This document shows, in pieces, positions 1 to 5,966 of a DNA stretch of 5,997 nt. A program made the translations under genes and the position numbers. The stretch spans positions 14,104 through 20,100 of the forward strand of contig DPVW01000239.1 of NCBI GenBank assembly GCA_003529325.1, given 5' to 3'. Numbering within the stretch: the first letter of the stretch is position 1; the number at the start of each line of letters is the position of its first letter. The notes under the pieces were generated by a model. It was not told the DNA's origin. It searched no databases and saw only the letters and a program-made list of their open reading frames with translations. This DNA is from Candidatus Latescibacterota bacterium. GTDB lineage: Bacteria > Latescibacterota > UBA2968 > UBA8231.

Positions 1-65
1 TGCAGCACCCGGAAGTGGCTCCAATAGCACGCACTCTTTTCTGCCCAGGGTCTTTCTCGAGTGAC

Positions 66-71
66 AGGAGG
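66..71 (+). promoter_or_regulatory. Shine-Dalgarno AGGAGG that sets the start of the first gene
   Basis: A perfect AGGAGG lies 9 nt before the GTG at 81. It favours this GTG over the in-frame ATG at 15. The 22 residues between the two starts (MAPIARTLFC...) do not resemble the start of a TIM-barrel isomerase, whereas the sequence after the GTG runs straight into the expected first strand and helix. Confidence 0.8.
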
Positions 72-80
72 TCTTGCACC

Positions 81-845
81 GTGAACAACACAATTTCCTA
101 CCGCGCCGGAAGTCTCGAACGCCCCAGCCTGGAGTGGTCGCGGGTCGCTGCAGCCGGTGTGCGGGGAGTCGAACTGAACTGGACCGATGATCTCACGGCG
201 GCCGCTGCCGACGCTGCTTTGACACCTCACGGTCTGCGGGTGACCTCTCTGGGCTTGCCGTGCCCATTGGATGACGACGCCTTGCCAACACTGTACGGCA
301 AGGCAGCTGCCATCGCCGCCGACCTCGGCGCCCACTACCTGTTCACCAGCACGCGCGGGGACGACATGTCGTTGGCGGAAGCGGCGGGGAGGCTGCAGAA
401 ACTCGGGGATGCCACGGGAGCCCACGAGGTCTCGGTGGCGCTGGAGACCCATCCCGAACTGTGCACCAACGCCGAACGCATGCGGGAATCGATGACGATG
501 ATCGCCCACCCCTGGGTGGGCGTCAATTACGATACCGCAAATGTCTACTACTACAATCACAATATCGACACCGTCGAGCAGGTCGCCGCCTGCATCGATC
601 TCGTGCGTGGTGTGCATCTGAAAGACACGCACGGCAAGTTCGAGGACTTCGACTTTCCCGTATTTGGCGAAGGCATCGTGCCATTCGACAAGGTGCACGA
701 CGTGCTGCAGCGGGCAGGTTACACCGACGCGTATTGCATGGAACTGGAAGGTCCCGCCTTCAACCGTGACGAACCGGACGATCTGGCCGACAAGGTCGCA
801 CGATGTGTCGCCCATCTGCGCAGTGTAGGTGTGCCGGGCCGATGA
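81..845 (+). CDS. Sugar phosphate isomerase/epimerase-like TIM-barrel protein (AP_endonuc_2 / xylose isomerase-like fold)
   Basis: This is a 254-residue cytoplasmic protein starting at GTG 81, which has an AGGAGG 9 nt upstream; the longer ATG at 15 lacks such support. The length suits the single-domain xylose isomerase-like TIM-barrel family (endonuclease IV fold, IolE/IolI/hydroxypyruvate isomerase-like). The four metal ligands expected for the family are all visible: E122 in ALETHPE, D151 in NYDTAN, H179 in GVHLKD and E221 in CMELEG. The FGEG turn at 195-198 corresponds to the usual 'vGeG' before the last strands. The protein therefore looks like an intact divalent-metal enzyme that isomerises or epimerises a sugar or keto-sugar. 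The substrate cannot be read from sequence. Its stop overlaps the next start by 4 bp (ATGA, 842-845), which makes it the first visible gene of the operon. Dehydratase activity (IolE type) is an alternative. The fold is assigned with high confidence, the substrate with none. Confidence 0.85.
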   Translation: MNNTISYRAGSLERPSLEWSRVAAAGVRGVELNWTDDLTAAAADAALTPHGLRVTSLGLPCPLDDDALPTLYGKAAAIAADLGAHYLFTSTRGDDMSLAEAAGRLQKLGDATGAHEVSVALETHPELCTNAERMRESMTMIAHPWVGVNYDTANVYYYNHNIDTVEQVAACIDLVRGVHLKDTHGKFEDFDFPVFGEGIVPFDKVHDVLQRAGYTDAYCMELEGPAFNRDEPDDLADKVARCVAHLRSVGVPGR

Positions 846-1546
846 AGGAGCGACCGAATATTCTGCTGGTCTGCACCGATCAGCAGTCGTCAACGGCGAT
901 GAGTTGCGCCGGCCACAGCGATCTGCAGACGCCGGCGATGGACTCGCTCGCTGCCGAAGTCGGCCGACTGTTGACGGCACTGCAGGAAAGCGGTCATGAC
1001 GAGGACACGCTCGTACTGTTCACCTCCGACCATGGTGATGGCGCTGGCGCGCACCGGTGGAATCAGAAAACGGCCTTCTGGGAGGAGTCGATTCGCATTC
1101 CGTTGATCGCACGGGGCCCGGGGGTGCTTCGGGGCCAGATCGAGCCCCGACTCGTGTCGACGGGTATCGATCTGCTGCCGACGTTGTGCGAGGTTGCCGG
1201 CATCGACGCGCCCGACACCGATGGCCGCAGTCTACAACCGCTATTGCGAGGCGACCAGGGCGGCACATGGCGCAATCACGTCGCCGTGGAAACCAGCATT
1301 GGTCTGGGAGATGGTCCCGGGGGACCGGCTGTGGGTCGGGCATTGGTGTGTGAGCGTACGAAGTACAGTGTGTACGCCATGGGTCGGAACCGCGAGCAAC
1401 TCGTCGATCTGCACCAGGATCCGGGAGAGATGGTGAATCTCGCTGTCGAGGCACGGCATGCAGACACCCTCGAAAAGTGGCGTGAACGCCTGCGTGCCCA
1501 CTGCGCGCAAACCGAGGATCAGGCGGGAGCGGAGTTGCTGCCATGA
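842..1546 (+). CDS. Sulfatase-family protein with an internal in-frame loss of the catalytic segment
   Basis: This is a 234-residue member of the alkaline phosphatase/sulfatase superfamily; normal family members are about 450-550 residues. The N-terminus is typical (RPNILLVCTDQQ at 4-15, with metal ligand D13), followed by TPAMDSLAAE (30-39). The sequence then jumps directly to VGRLLTALQESG (40-51), which in full-length relatives comes roughly 200 residues later. From there it is normal again: FTSDHGD (60-66, ligands D63 and H64), KTAFWEES with K76, IRIPLI, and the C-terminal subdomain ending in LVDLHQDPGEMVNLA (187-201). The missing block should hold the C/S-x-P-x-R motif whose Cys or Ser becomes formylglycine, plus neighbouring Lys and His residues, so sulfate ester hydrolysis is not expected. 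No signal peptide is seen. The frame stays open across the join, and the gene overlaps both neighbours by 4 bp. The ATG at 842 is preferred over the upstream ATG at 803 because it gives the family N-terminus. It could be a deletion derivative, a non-catalytic protein or an assembly artefact. Confidence 0.85.
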   Translation: MKERPNILLVCTDQQSSTAMSCAGHSDLQTPAMDSLAAEVGRLLTALQESGHDEDTLVLFTSDHGDGAGAHRWNQKTAFWEESIRIPLIARGPGVLRGQIEPRLVSTGIDLLPTLCEVAGIDAPDTDGRSLQPLLRGDQGGTWRNHVAVETSIGLGDGPGGPAVGRALVCERTKYSVYAMGRNREQLVDLHQDPGEMVNLAVEARHADTLEKWRERLRAHCAQTEDQAGAELLP

Positions 1547-2823
1547 AGGTCACCGACATTGAGCGCATCCTCGTCGATGTGCCATTCACCGAACGCCAGC
1601 AACGGATCACACAACGCACGGTGTACAACTGGTCCATCCTCGAACTGTGTCGGGTGACGGCGGACACGGGGGACGTTGGTTGGGGGGAGACCGTCATCCA
1701 CTACACCCATCAACGGGTGACGGATGCCAGCGTCGAACGCGTGTTGCACAGTAGTCCCGCCGCCGCCATGTGGGATGATTCGCTCGGTGCGGGTCTGCAG
1801 ATGGCGTTGTTTGACCTCGTCGGCAGAATCACGGGGGTCTCGGTACATCAGCTGTTGGGTACGAAGGTGCGTGACGCCACGCCGATATCTTGGTGGTGCT
1901 CGCACGCGTCGCCAGAAGACTGGGCGGCGGAGGCCGCCGCCGCTGTGGCGGCGGGTTACACGAGTTTCAAGAACAAGCCGCGGCCCTGGTGGGATATCTA
2001 CGCCCAACTCGAGGCGGTGAGTGCGGTAACGCCCCCACACTTCAAGCTGGATCTGGATCCAAATGCGTCGCTGCAGAATTCGGCTACTGCGGTACCGGTG
2101 CTCACGAGATTGGCCGGATACGAACGAGTCGCCATGTTCGAGACACCCATTCCACAGAACGACATCCTCGGCAATCGGCAGATCCGCCGTGTGGTACCAA
2201 GACCGCTGGCCATGCACTTCGGCAGTCCGCCATTCATCACCGCCGTGCGCGAGGAAGTCTGCGATGGCTTCGTCGTCAGTGGGGGTGCCGCACGGGTCCT
2301 GCAACACGGCACACTCGCCGCCGAAGCGCAGCTGCCGTTCTGGCTGCAATTGGTGGGCAACGGTTTGACGACGACGTGGGCGGCGCATCTGGGGGCAGTG
2401 TTGTCGCACGCCACGTGGCCGACGATCAGCTGCATCAATCTGTACACCGAGCAGCTGCTGCAGTCACCAGTCGAAGTCAGTGGAGGGTATCAGGCGGTCC
2501 CGGATGGACCCGGACTGGGAGTGCAGATAGACGTTGCTGCGGTAGAACGTCATCGCGTCTCTGCCGAGACGTTGAAGTCGTTGGCTGCCGGGCAATTACA
2601 CGAACATCCGCGACCGCGCATCATCAATACCTTGGTATTCCCGGACGGTACCCGTGTTCATATGGGGGCGATGGGGCCACATACTTTCAGTGCAGCCTCC
2701 GGCCCCGGTTGGTCGGACGGCATGCGTGTGGAGCCGCCGCGGACGGATGATGGGTCACAGGAATGGCAAAGACTCTGGGAACAAGTGCGCGACGGTGGTG
2801 TCGTGCGGGACAAGGTGAGTTGA
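1543..2823 (+). CDS. Enolase-superfamily protein, mandelate racemase/muconate lactonizing enzyme-like
   Basis: This is a 426-residue protein with the enolase-superfamily layout: an N-terminal capping domain (about 1-110, MKVTDIERILVDVPF), a TIM barrel (about 112-300) and an unusually long C-terminal extension (about 320-426). Visible family marks are a KxK pair at K143/K145 (FKNKP) after barrel strand 2, a first metal Asp at D170 or D172 (KLDLDPN) and a second metal Glu at E200 (MFETPIP). The third acidic ligand, usually in a 'PIAL(D/G)E'-like strand, is replaced by PLAMHFG (221-227), with H225 and F226 at that position. The later strand WLQLVGNG (267-274) carries Q269 where racemase/dehydratase members often have a His. 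Known members abstract a proton alpha to a carboxylate (acid-sugar dehydratases, racemases, cycloisomerases), and an acid-sugar substrate would suit the neighbours, but specificity cannot be assigned. The start overlaps the preceding stop by 4 bp, and GGAG at 1531-1534 serves as the ribosome binding site. Confidence 0.85.
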   Translation: MKVTDIERILVDVPFTERQQRITQRTVYNWSILELCRVTADTGDVGWGETVIHYTHQRVTDASVERVLHSSPAAAMWDDSLGAGLQMALFDLVGRITGVSVHQLLGTKVRDATPISWWCSHASPEDWAAEAAAAVAAGYTSFKNKPRPWWDIYAQLEAVSAVTPPHFKLDLDPNASLQNSATAVPVLTRLAGYERVAMFETPIPQNDILGNRQIRRVVPRPLAMHFGSPPFITAVREEVCDGFVVSGGAARVLQHGTLAAEAQLPFWLQLVGNGLTTTWAAHLGAVLSHATWPTISCINLYTEQLLQSPVEVSGGYQAVPDGPGLGVQIDVAAVERHRVSAETLKSLAAGQLHEHPRPRIINTLVFPDGTRVHMGAMGPHTFSAASGPGWSDGMRVEPPRTDDGSQEWQRLWEQVRDGGVVRDKVS

Positions 2824-2824
2824 G

Positions 2825-4702
2825 ATGGCACGGGAAAATCTGGGTAACGGCTTCCTGCATCATGGTGTGGCGACGCCTGTAAGCAATCACCGCGGTACGG
2901 TGGCCACCGACGACGGCAATGGACGCAACATCGTGTTACTCTGGCTATTCGATCATCGCGGTGGTTACGCCCTGCTCGAGATCGATGCGCATACAGGACA
3001 GAGTCGGCAGATTCCGATGCCTTTCGACCCCGGTGGCGACTGTCCATTTGCCTCGATCCTGTCGAGTCGAAACCGCTACTACACACATTTCAACAACCAC
3101 TTCTGCGAGTACGATCCGGACAAAGGTGAGTTCACCTTTCACGCCGAGACTGTACCACAGATGACGATGGGAATGACGGAAGACGACAACGGTCGGATCT
3201 GGTCCGCGACCTACCCGAATTCTGCCGTCGCTTGTTACGACCCGACGCAACGAGAATTCCGCGACTACGGCTCAGTGTATGGGCAGAATTGGCGGCAATA
3301 CCAGCGTTTCGTCGCCGCCGATGAGGCGGGGTGGGTGTACTTCGCCGTGGGCAACACGGCAAGTCAGATCGTGGCGTTGAAACCAGATTCAGGTGAAGCG
3401 CTGCCCTTGCTGCAAGAGGCTGCTCGTGGACAGGGCACCGCCTATGTCTATCGTGATGAAGATGGTGCCGTCTACGGTCTGCCTCTTGCGGGTACAGAGG
3501 ATGGGGACACGTGGTTGCGCCTGTACGAAGGGCAGGCGGAGCCGGTCGGCACGCACAGCAAGCGCCGGCCCAAGGCGATCATCACCGCGAGCCAGTCTCT
3601 GTTCCACCGCGATTTTCCTGACGGCGAACAGCTGGTGGAATGTGACACGGTGGACAAGCGACTCGTCGTCGATGGTGTCGACGGTCAACGTCGTGAGTTG
3701 GGCTTTGACTACAGCAGTGAAGGTGCACACCTGATGGGTCTGGCGGCGGCATCGGATGCTACGATTTGCGGCGGCACCGCCTTCCCGATGCGTTTCTTCC
3801 AGTATGATCCGGGCGCCGACGAGTGGACGAACCGCGCCAGCTTCGGTCAGTGGAATACGGTCCGTGCCCATCAGGATCGTTTCTTTGTCGGCGGTTATAC
3901 GGGTGGTTTCTTGCTGGAATGGGATCCAGCGCAACCGTGGGTGGAAACGACGAAAGCAGGTGGGCCGGAGCAAAATCCGCGTTGGTGGCGGGAGACGGCA
4001 CAGACGATCAATCGACCGCACTGTCTGCGGGTTACCGCCGACGGCCGGTACGTGTTGTTGGGTGGCACACCAGGATACGGTTATACGGGTGGCGGTCTGT
4101 TGATCTGGGATCGGCAGACGGCGGCGGGCAACCTGCTGGAACATACCGACATGGTGCCCGAGCAGGCGCCCATGAGCTTGCTGGAGTTGGCTGATGGCGC
4201 CCTGCTGGTCGGTTCCACCGTGGCGCCGGGAACCGGTGGCGAACAGAAGGCCAGCCTCGCAGAATTGTTCACCGTCGACATCCCATCTGGCGCCGTCATC
4301 TGGCGCGCGCCGCTACTCGACGACGTACAGTCATACCACGATCTGTACGCTGGCCCCGAGGGACTGGTTTTCGGTTTCGCTGACGGTCATCGGTTCTTTG
4401 TGTTCGATCCCGTGGCGCGGCGTCTGCTGCAGCAGGGGGATGTGCAGCAACGGCTGGGGACCACCAACGGCCAGCAGGGACCACGGATTTTCGTCCGTGG
4501 CCCAGCAGAGGAGACCTTCGTGTTGTTGCAGCGTGGAATCGCTCGGATTTACGACGATGGCGCCGGCGCGGAACCACGTTTTCGATTGGACCTGGTCGCT
4601 GAATCCCCGGTGCCCGTCGGCCCGGGAGGGGATCTGCTCGATGGTCGGATCTACTTTGGCAGTGGCTCCCATCTGTATTCCTGGGAGGTGACGTCCTCAT
4701 GA
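2825..4702 (+). CDS. Large beta-propeller protein of unknown function, possibly a double propeller
   Basis: This 625-residue protein has no signal peptide or membrane segment, so a cytoplasmic location is inferred. It is built of repeated units of about 40-60 residues, each rich in strands and ending in an aromatic-Asp turn: CEYDP (94-98), ACYDP (136-140), FQYDP (325-329), LEWDP (364-368), LIWDR (426-430), FVFDP (525-529) and LYSWEV (617-622). Many units contain a 'DG-x-(V/I/L)-(Y/F/W)' turn, such as DNGRIWSA (121-128) and DGRYVLLGG (406-414). I count about 12-13 such units, which is more than one 6- to 8-bladed propeller can hold. Blade style resembles SMP-30/streptogramin-lyase-like and YVTN propellers, but I do not recognise a specific family or catalytic site. 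The stretch at 381-424 (PEQNPRWWRE, INRPHC, GYGYTGGG) is the least repeat-like and could form a ligand site. A 1-nt gap separates the start from the preceding stop, and AAGGTGAG at 2812-2819 provides the ribosome binding site. A role in sugar sensing, lactone hydrolysis or glycan lysis would be a guess. Confidence 0.8.
   Translation: MARENLGNGFLHHGVATPVSNHRGTVATDDGNGRNIVLLWLFDHRGGYALLEIDAHTGQSRQIPMPFDPGGDCPFASILSSRNRYYTHFNNHFCEYDPDKGEFTFHAETVPQMTMGMTEDDNGRIWSATYPNSAVACYDPTQREFRDYGSVYGQNWRQYQRFVAADEAGWVYFAVGNTASQIVALKPDSGEALPLLQEAARGQGTAYVYRDEDGAVYGLPLAGTEDGDTWLRLYEGQAEPVGTHSKRRPKAIITASQSLFHRDFPDGEQLVECDTVDKRLVVDGVDGQRRELGFDYSSEGAHLMGLAAASDATICGGTAFPMRFFQYDPGADEWTNRASFGQWNTVRAHQDRFFVGGYTGGFLLEWDPAQPWVETTKAGGPEQNPRWWRETAQTINRPHCLRVTADGRYVLLGGTPGYGYTGGGLLIWDRQTAAGNLLEHTDMVPEQAPMSLLELADGALLVGSTVAPGTGGEQKASLAELFTVDIPSGAVIWRAPLLDDVQSYHDLYAGPEGLVFGFADGHRFFVFDPVARRLLQQGDVQQRLGTTNGQQGPRIFVRGPAEETFVLLQRGIARIYDDGAGAEPRFRLDLVAESPVPVGPGGDLLDGRIYFGSGSHLYSWEVTSS
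3892..4092 (+). repeat. 15-bp direct repeat inside two propeller units
   Basis: CGGTTATACGGGTGG occurs at 3892-3906 and again at 4078-4092, exactly 186 bp (62 codons) apart and in the same reading frame. The two copies encode GYTGG (357-361 and 419-423). Each is followed closely by a hydrophobic strand and a W-D turn (FLLEWD and GLLIWD). This supports duplication of a propeller unit, although the DNA between the copies is otherwise diverged. Confidence 0.6.
4683..4691 (+). promoter_or_regulatory. Strong Shine-Dalgarno GGGAGGTGA for the amidohydrolase gene
   Basis: GGGAGGTGA lies 7 nt before the ATG at 4699, inside the last codons of the propeller gene. It is a stronger site than those at the other internal junctions (for example AGGTG before 842 or GGAG before 1543). 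The amidohydrolase may therefore be translated at its own higher rate rather than only by coupling. Confidence 0.65.
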
Positions 4703-5541
4703 ACGAACTGCCCATCATCAACGCCTCCGAACACGCCTGGACGCTGCACGATCCGCGCTTCGTCATCGACCCCCAGGTCTCGGTCTGCCCCAACAACGTG
4801 CCGGACTGCGAGCAGACGGGCGAAAATCTCATCGCCCGGATGCTGGAGTACAATGTCGATCGTACCGTGATCAGTCATGTCTGTTATTACGGCCGCAACA
4901 ATGACTATCCCATACACTGCGTCAAAAGATGGCCGGATCGATTCGCCGCAATCGGTCTGCTTGTAGGGCACCGGTTGTTTCCGCCGCAGGATGGCGAAGC
5001 CAACGCCGAAAGGCTGCGGCAACTGGTCACCGTCGAGGGCCTGGCGGGATTGCGCCTCAGTCCGATCTATGACCGTAAGAGCCGCTGGCTTGATGATCCC
5101 GTGTGTGATCCACTGTGGGCGGCAGCCGCTGACCTGGGCGCGACTTTCAATCTATTTATGGGTTCGGAACACCTCGAGCAATTGGGCATCATGGCCGAAC
5201 GTCATCCAGGGGTGAATGTCGTCATCGACCACTTCGCCATGATCGACATCTCTCGTCCCGACGCCGAAGGCATCGACCAGATCGTCGCTCTGGCGCGGCT
5301 GCCCAATGTCCATATGCGCACGTCGCTGCACAATCCGTCAAAGGAGAGTCGTCCTCCTTTCCGCGACATGTGGCCATACCTGCGTCGAGCATATGACGCC
5401 TTCGGCCCCCGTCGACTGTTGTGGGGGAACTTCTACGAGTATCTGCTCATGGGGGAGATGGTCGACTTTTTTACGGCGGAGGACCGTCAGTGGATCATGG
5501 GCGGTACGGCGCAGAGACTGTACTTCGGGGACCAGAGATGA
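4699..5541 (+). CDS. Amidohydro_2-type TIM-barrel protein with degenerate metal site
   Basis: This 280-residue protein has the length and layout of the Amidohydro_2 group (COG3618-like lactonases, ACMSD-like decarboxylases). Family landmarks are the N-terminal IINASEHAW (6-14), VDRTVISH (53-60), the LAGLRLSP strand (115-122), VVIDHFA (174-180), RRLLWGNFYEY (238-248) and the terminal IMGGTAQRLYF (266-276). The usual metal and catalytic residues are largely replaced. The N-terminal D-x-H-x-H pattern reads N8-A-S-E-H12, so only the second His remains. FNLFMG (150-155) lacks the usual strand His. The C-terminal W-G-(S/T)-D pattern is W242-G-N-F245, with Phe in place of the catalytic Asp. H178 is kept. 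Classical two-His/Asp metal hydrolysis therefore looks doubtful, although this could be a subfamily with different chemistry. It overlaps the propeller gene by 4 bp and the next gene by 4 bp. With an active site it would be a natural lactonase beside an acid-sugar dehydratase. Confidence 0.8.
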   Translation: MNELPIINASEHAWTLHDPRFVIDPQVSVCPNNVPDCEQTGENLIARMLEYNVDRTVISHVCYYGRNNDYPIHCVKRWPDRFAAIGLLVGHRLFPPQDGEANAERLRQLVTVEGLAGLRLSPIYDRKSRWLDDPVCDPLWAAAADLGATFNLFMGSEHLEQLGIMAERHPGVNVVIDHFAMIDISRPDAEGIDQIVALARLPNVHMRTSLHNPSKESRPPFRDMWPYLRRAYDAFGPRRLLWGNFYEYLLMGEMVDFFTAEDRQWIMGGTAQRLYFGDQR

Positions 5542-5894
5542 AGGCGAGACCGCGTAGCAATTCTACACTGGTATATTCCTCCGACGGGGGTGGTCGTAAG
5601 AAGCAGCCATCGAACAAGGAGGCGGGTAAACAATCGGCACCCTCCGTACCCAAGGATGGTGTCGTGCGCATCGGTCGCGAAACGAAGGGTCGCAAGGGCA
5701 AGGGTGTGACGGTGGTGACCGGTGTCCCCCTGCAAGGCGCACAACTGGAAGCGTTGGCCAAAGAGTTGAAGACATCGTGTGGCGCCGGTGGCACACTTCG
5801 TGGCGACGTCATCGAGATCCAGGGCGACCATCGTGACCGGATCGTCGAAGTCCTGCAGCAGAAGGGCTGGACCGTGAAACGGGTGGGTGGCTAG
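5538..5894 (+). CDS. yciH: YciH/SUI1 (eIF1-like) family translation factor
   Basis: This 118-residue protein starts at ATG 5538, overlapping the amidohydrolase stop by 4 bp, with GGGGA at 5527-5531 as a moderate ribosome binding site. Residues 1-48 are a basic, Ser/Gly-rich, probably disordered tail that includes the LVYSSDGG motif typical of bacterial YciH. Residues 49-118 form the SUI1 domain, with textbook motifs GRKGKGVT (51-58), TGVPL (61-65), LKTSCGAGGT (77-86) and IEIQGDHRD (92-100), ending in KGWTVKRVGG. The family binds the small ribosomal subunit near the P site; E. coli YciH has been described as a stress-linked initiation inhibitor or fidelity factor. The SUI1 core looks complete and functional. 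Its place at the end of a catabolic-looking operon is unusual. It may simply be transcribed with the upstream genes, or it may also have its own promoter inside the amidohydrolase gene, which I could not identify. Confidence 0.93.
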   Translation: MKARPRSNSTLVYSSDGGGRKKQPSNKEAGKQSAPSVPKDGVVRIGRETKGRKGKGVTVVTGVPLQGAQLEALAKELKTSCGAGGTLRGDVIEIQGDHRDRIVEVLQQKGWTVKRVGG

Positions 5895-5902
5895 AAGGAG
5901 AG

Positions 5903-5933
5903 ACGCCCCGGCCGAGGGAGGTGGCCGGGGCGT
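5903..5933 (+). terminator. GC-rich hairpin closing the operon, probable (possibly bidirectional) terminator
   Basis: ACGCCCCGGCC (5903-5913) and GGCCGGGGCGT (5923-5933) form a perfect 11-bp stem with a 9-nt loop (GAGGGAGGT). The stem begins 8 nt after the yciH stop codon. The + strand downstream (TAGGGTCTAC) has no T-run, so it is not a textbook intrinsic terminator. On the minus strand the stem is followed by CTCTCCTTCT, which is pyrimidine-rich, so it may also serve the possible convergent gene. Confidence 0.7.
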
Positions 5934-5966
5934 TAGGGTCTACGACTGGATGTCGGTCACGCGCGG

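Noticed and set aside
1..64. Possible C-terminal tail of an upstream + strand gene (frame ending in TGA at 62-64, or frame ending in TAG at 25-27)
   Set aside because: Either frame could be the end of a preceding gene, but at most 20 codons are visible, with no recognisable motif and no way to choose between them. No convincing promoter was seen in 1-80 either.
15..80. N-terminal extension of the first gene from ATG 15
   Set aside because: The 22 extra residues do not resemble the family, and AGGAGG at 66-71 points to GTG 81.
1519..2409. Long open frame on the minus strand opposite the enolase-type gene (296 codons)
   Set aside because: The translation is Arg/His-rich with no family signal and lies fully antisense to a well-supported gene, as expected of a shadow frame in GC-rich DNA.
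1890..2750. Second + strand frame of 286 codons within the enolase-type gene
   Set aside because: The composition (Arg/Gly/Thr-rich, low complexity) and full overlap with a conserved gene mark it as a shadow.
3389..4144. 251-codon minus-strand frame opposite the propeller gene
   Set aside because: It has no recognisable domain and is antisense to a repeat-rich coding gene.
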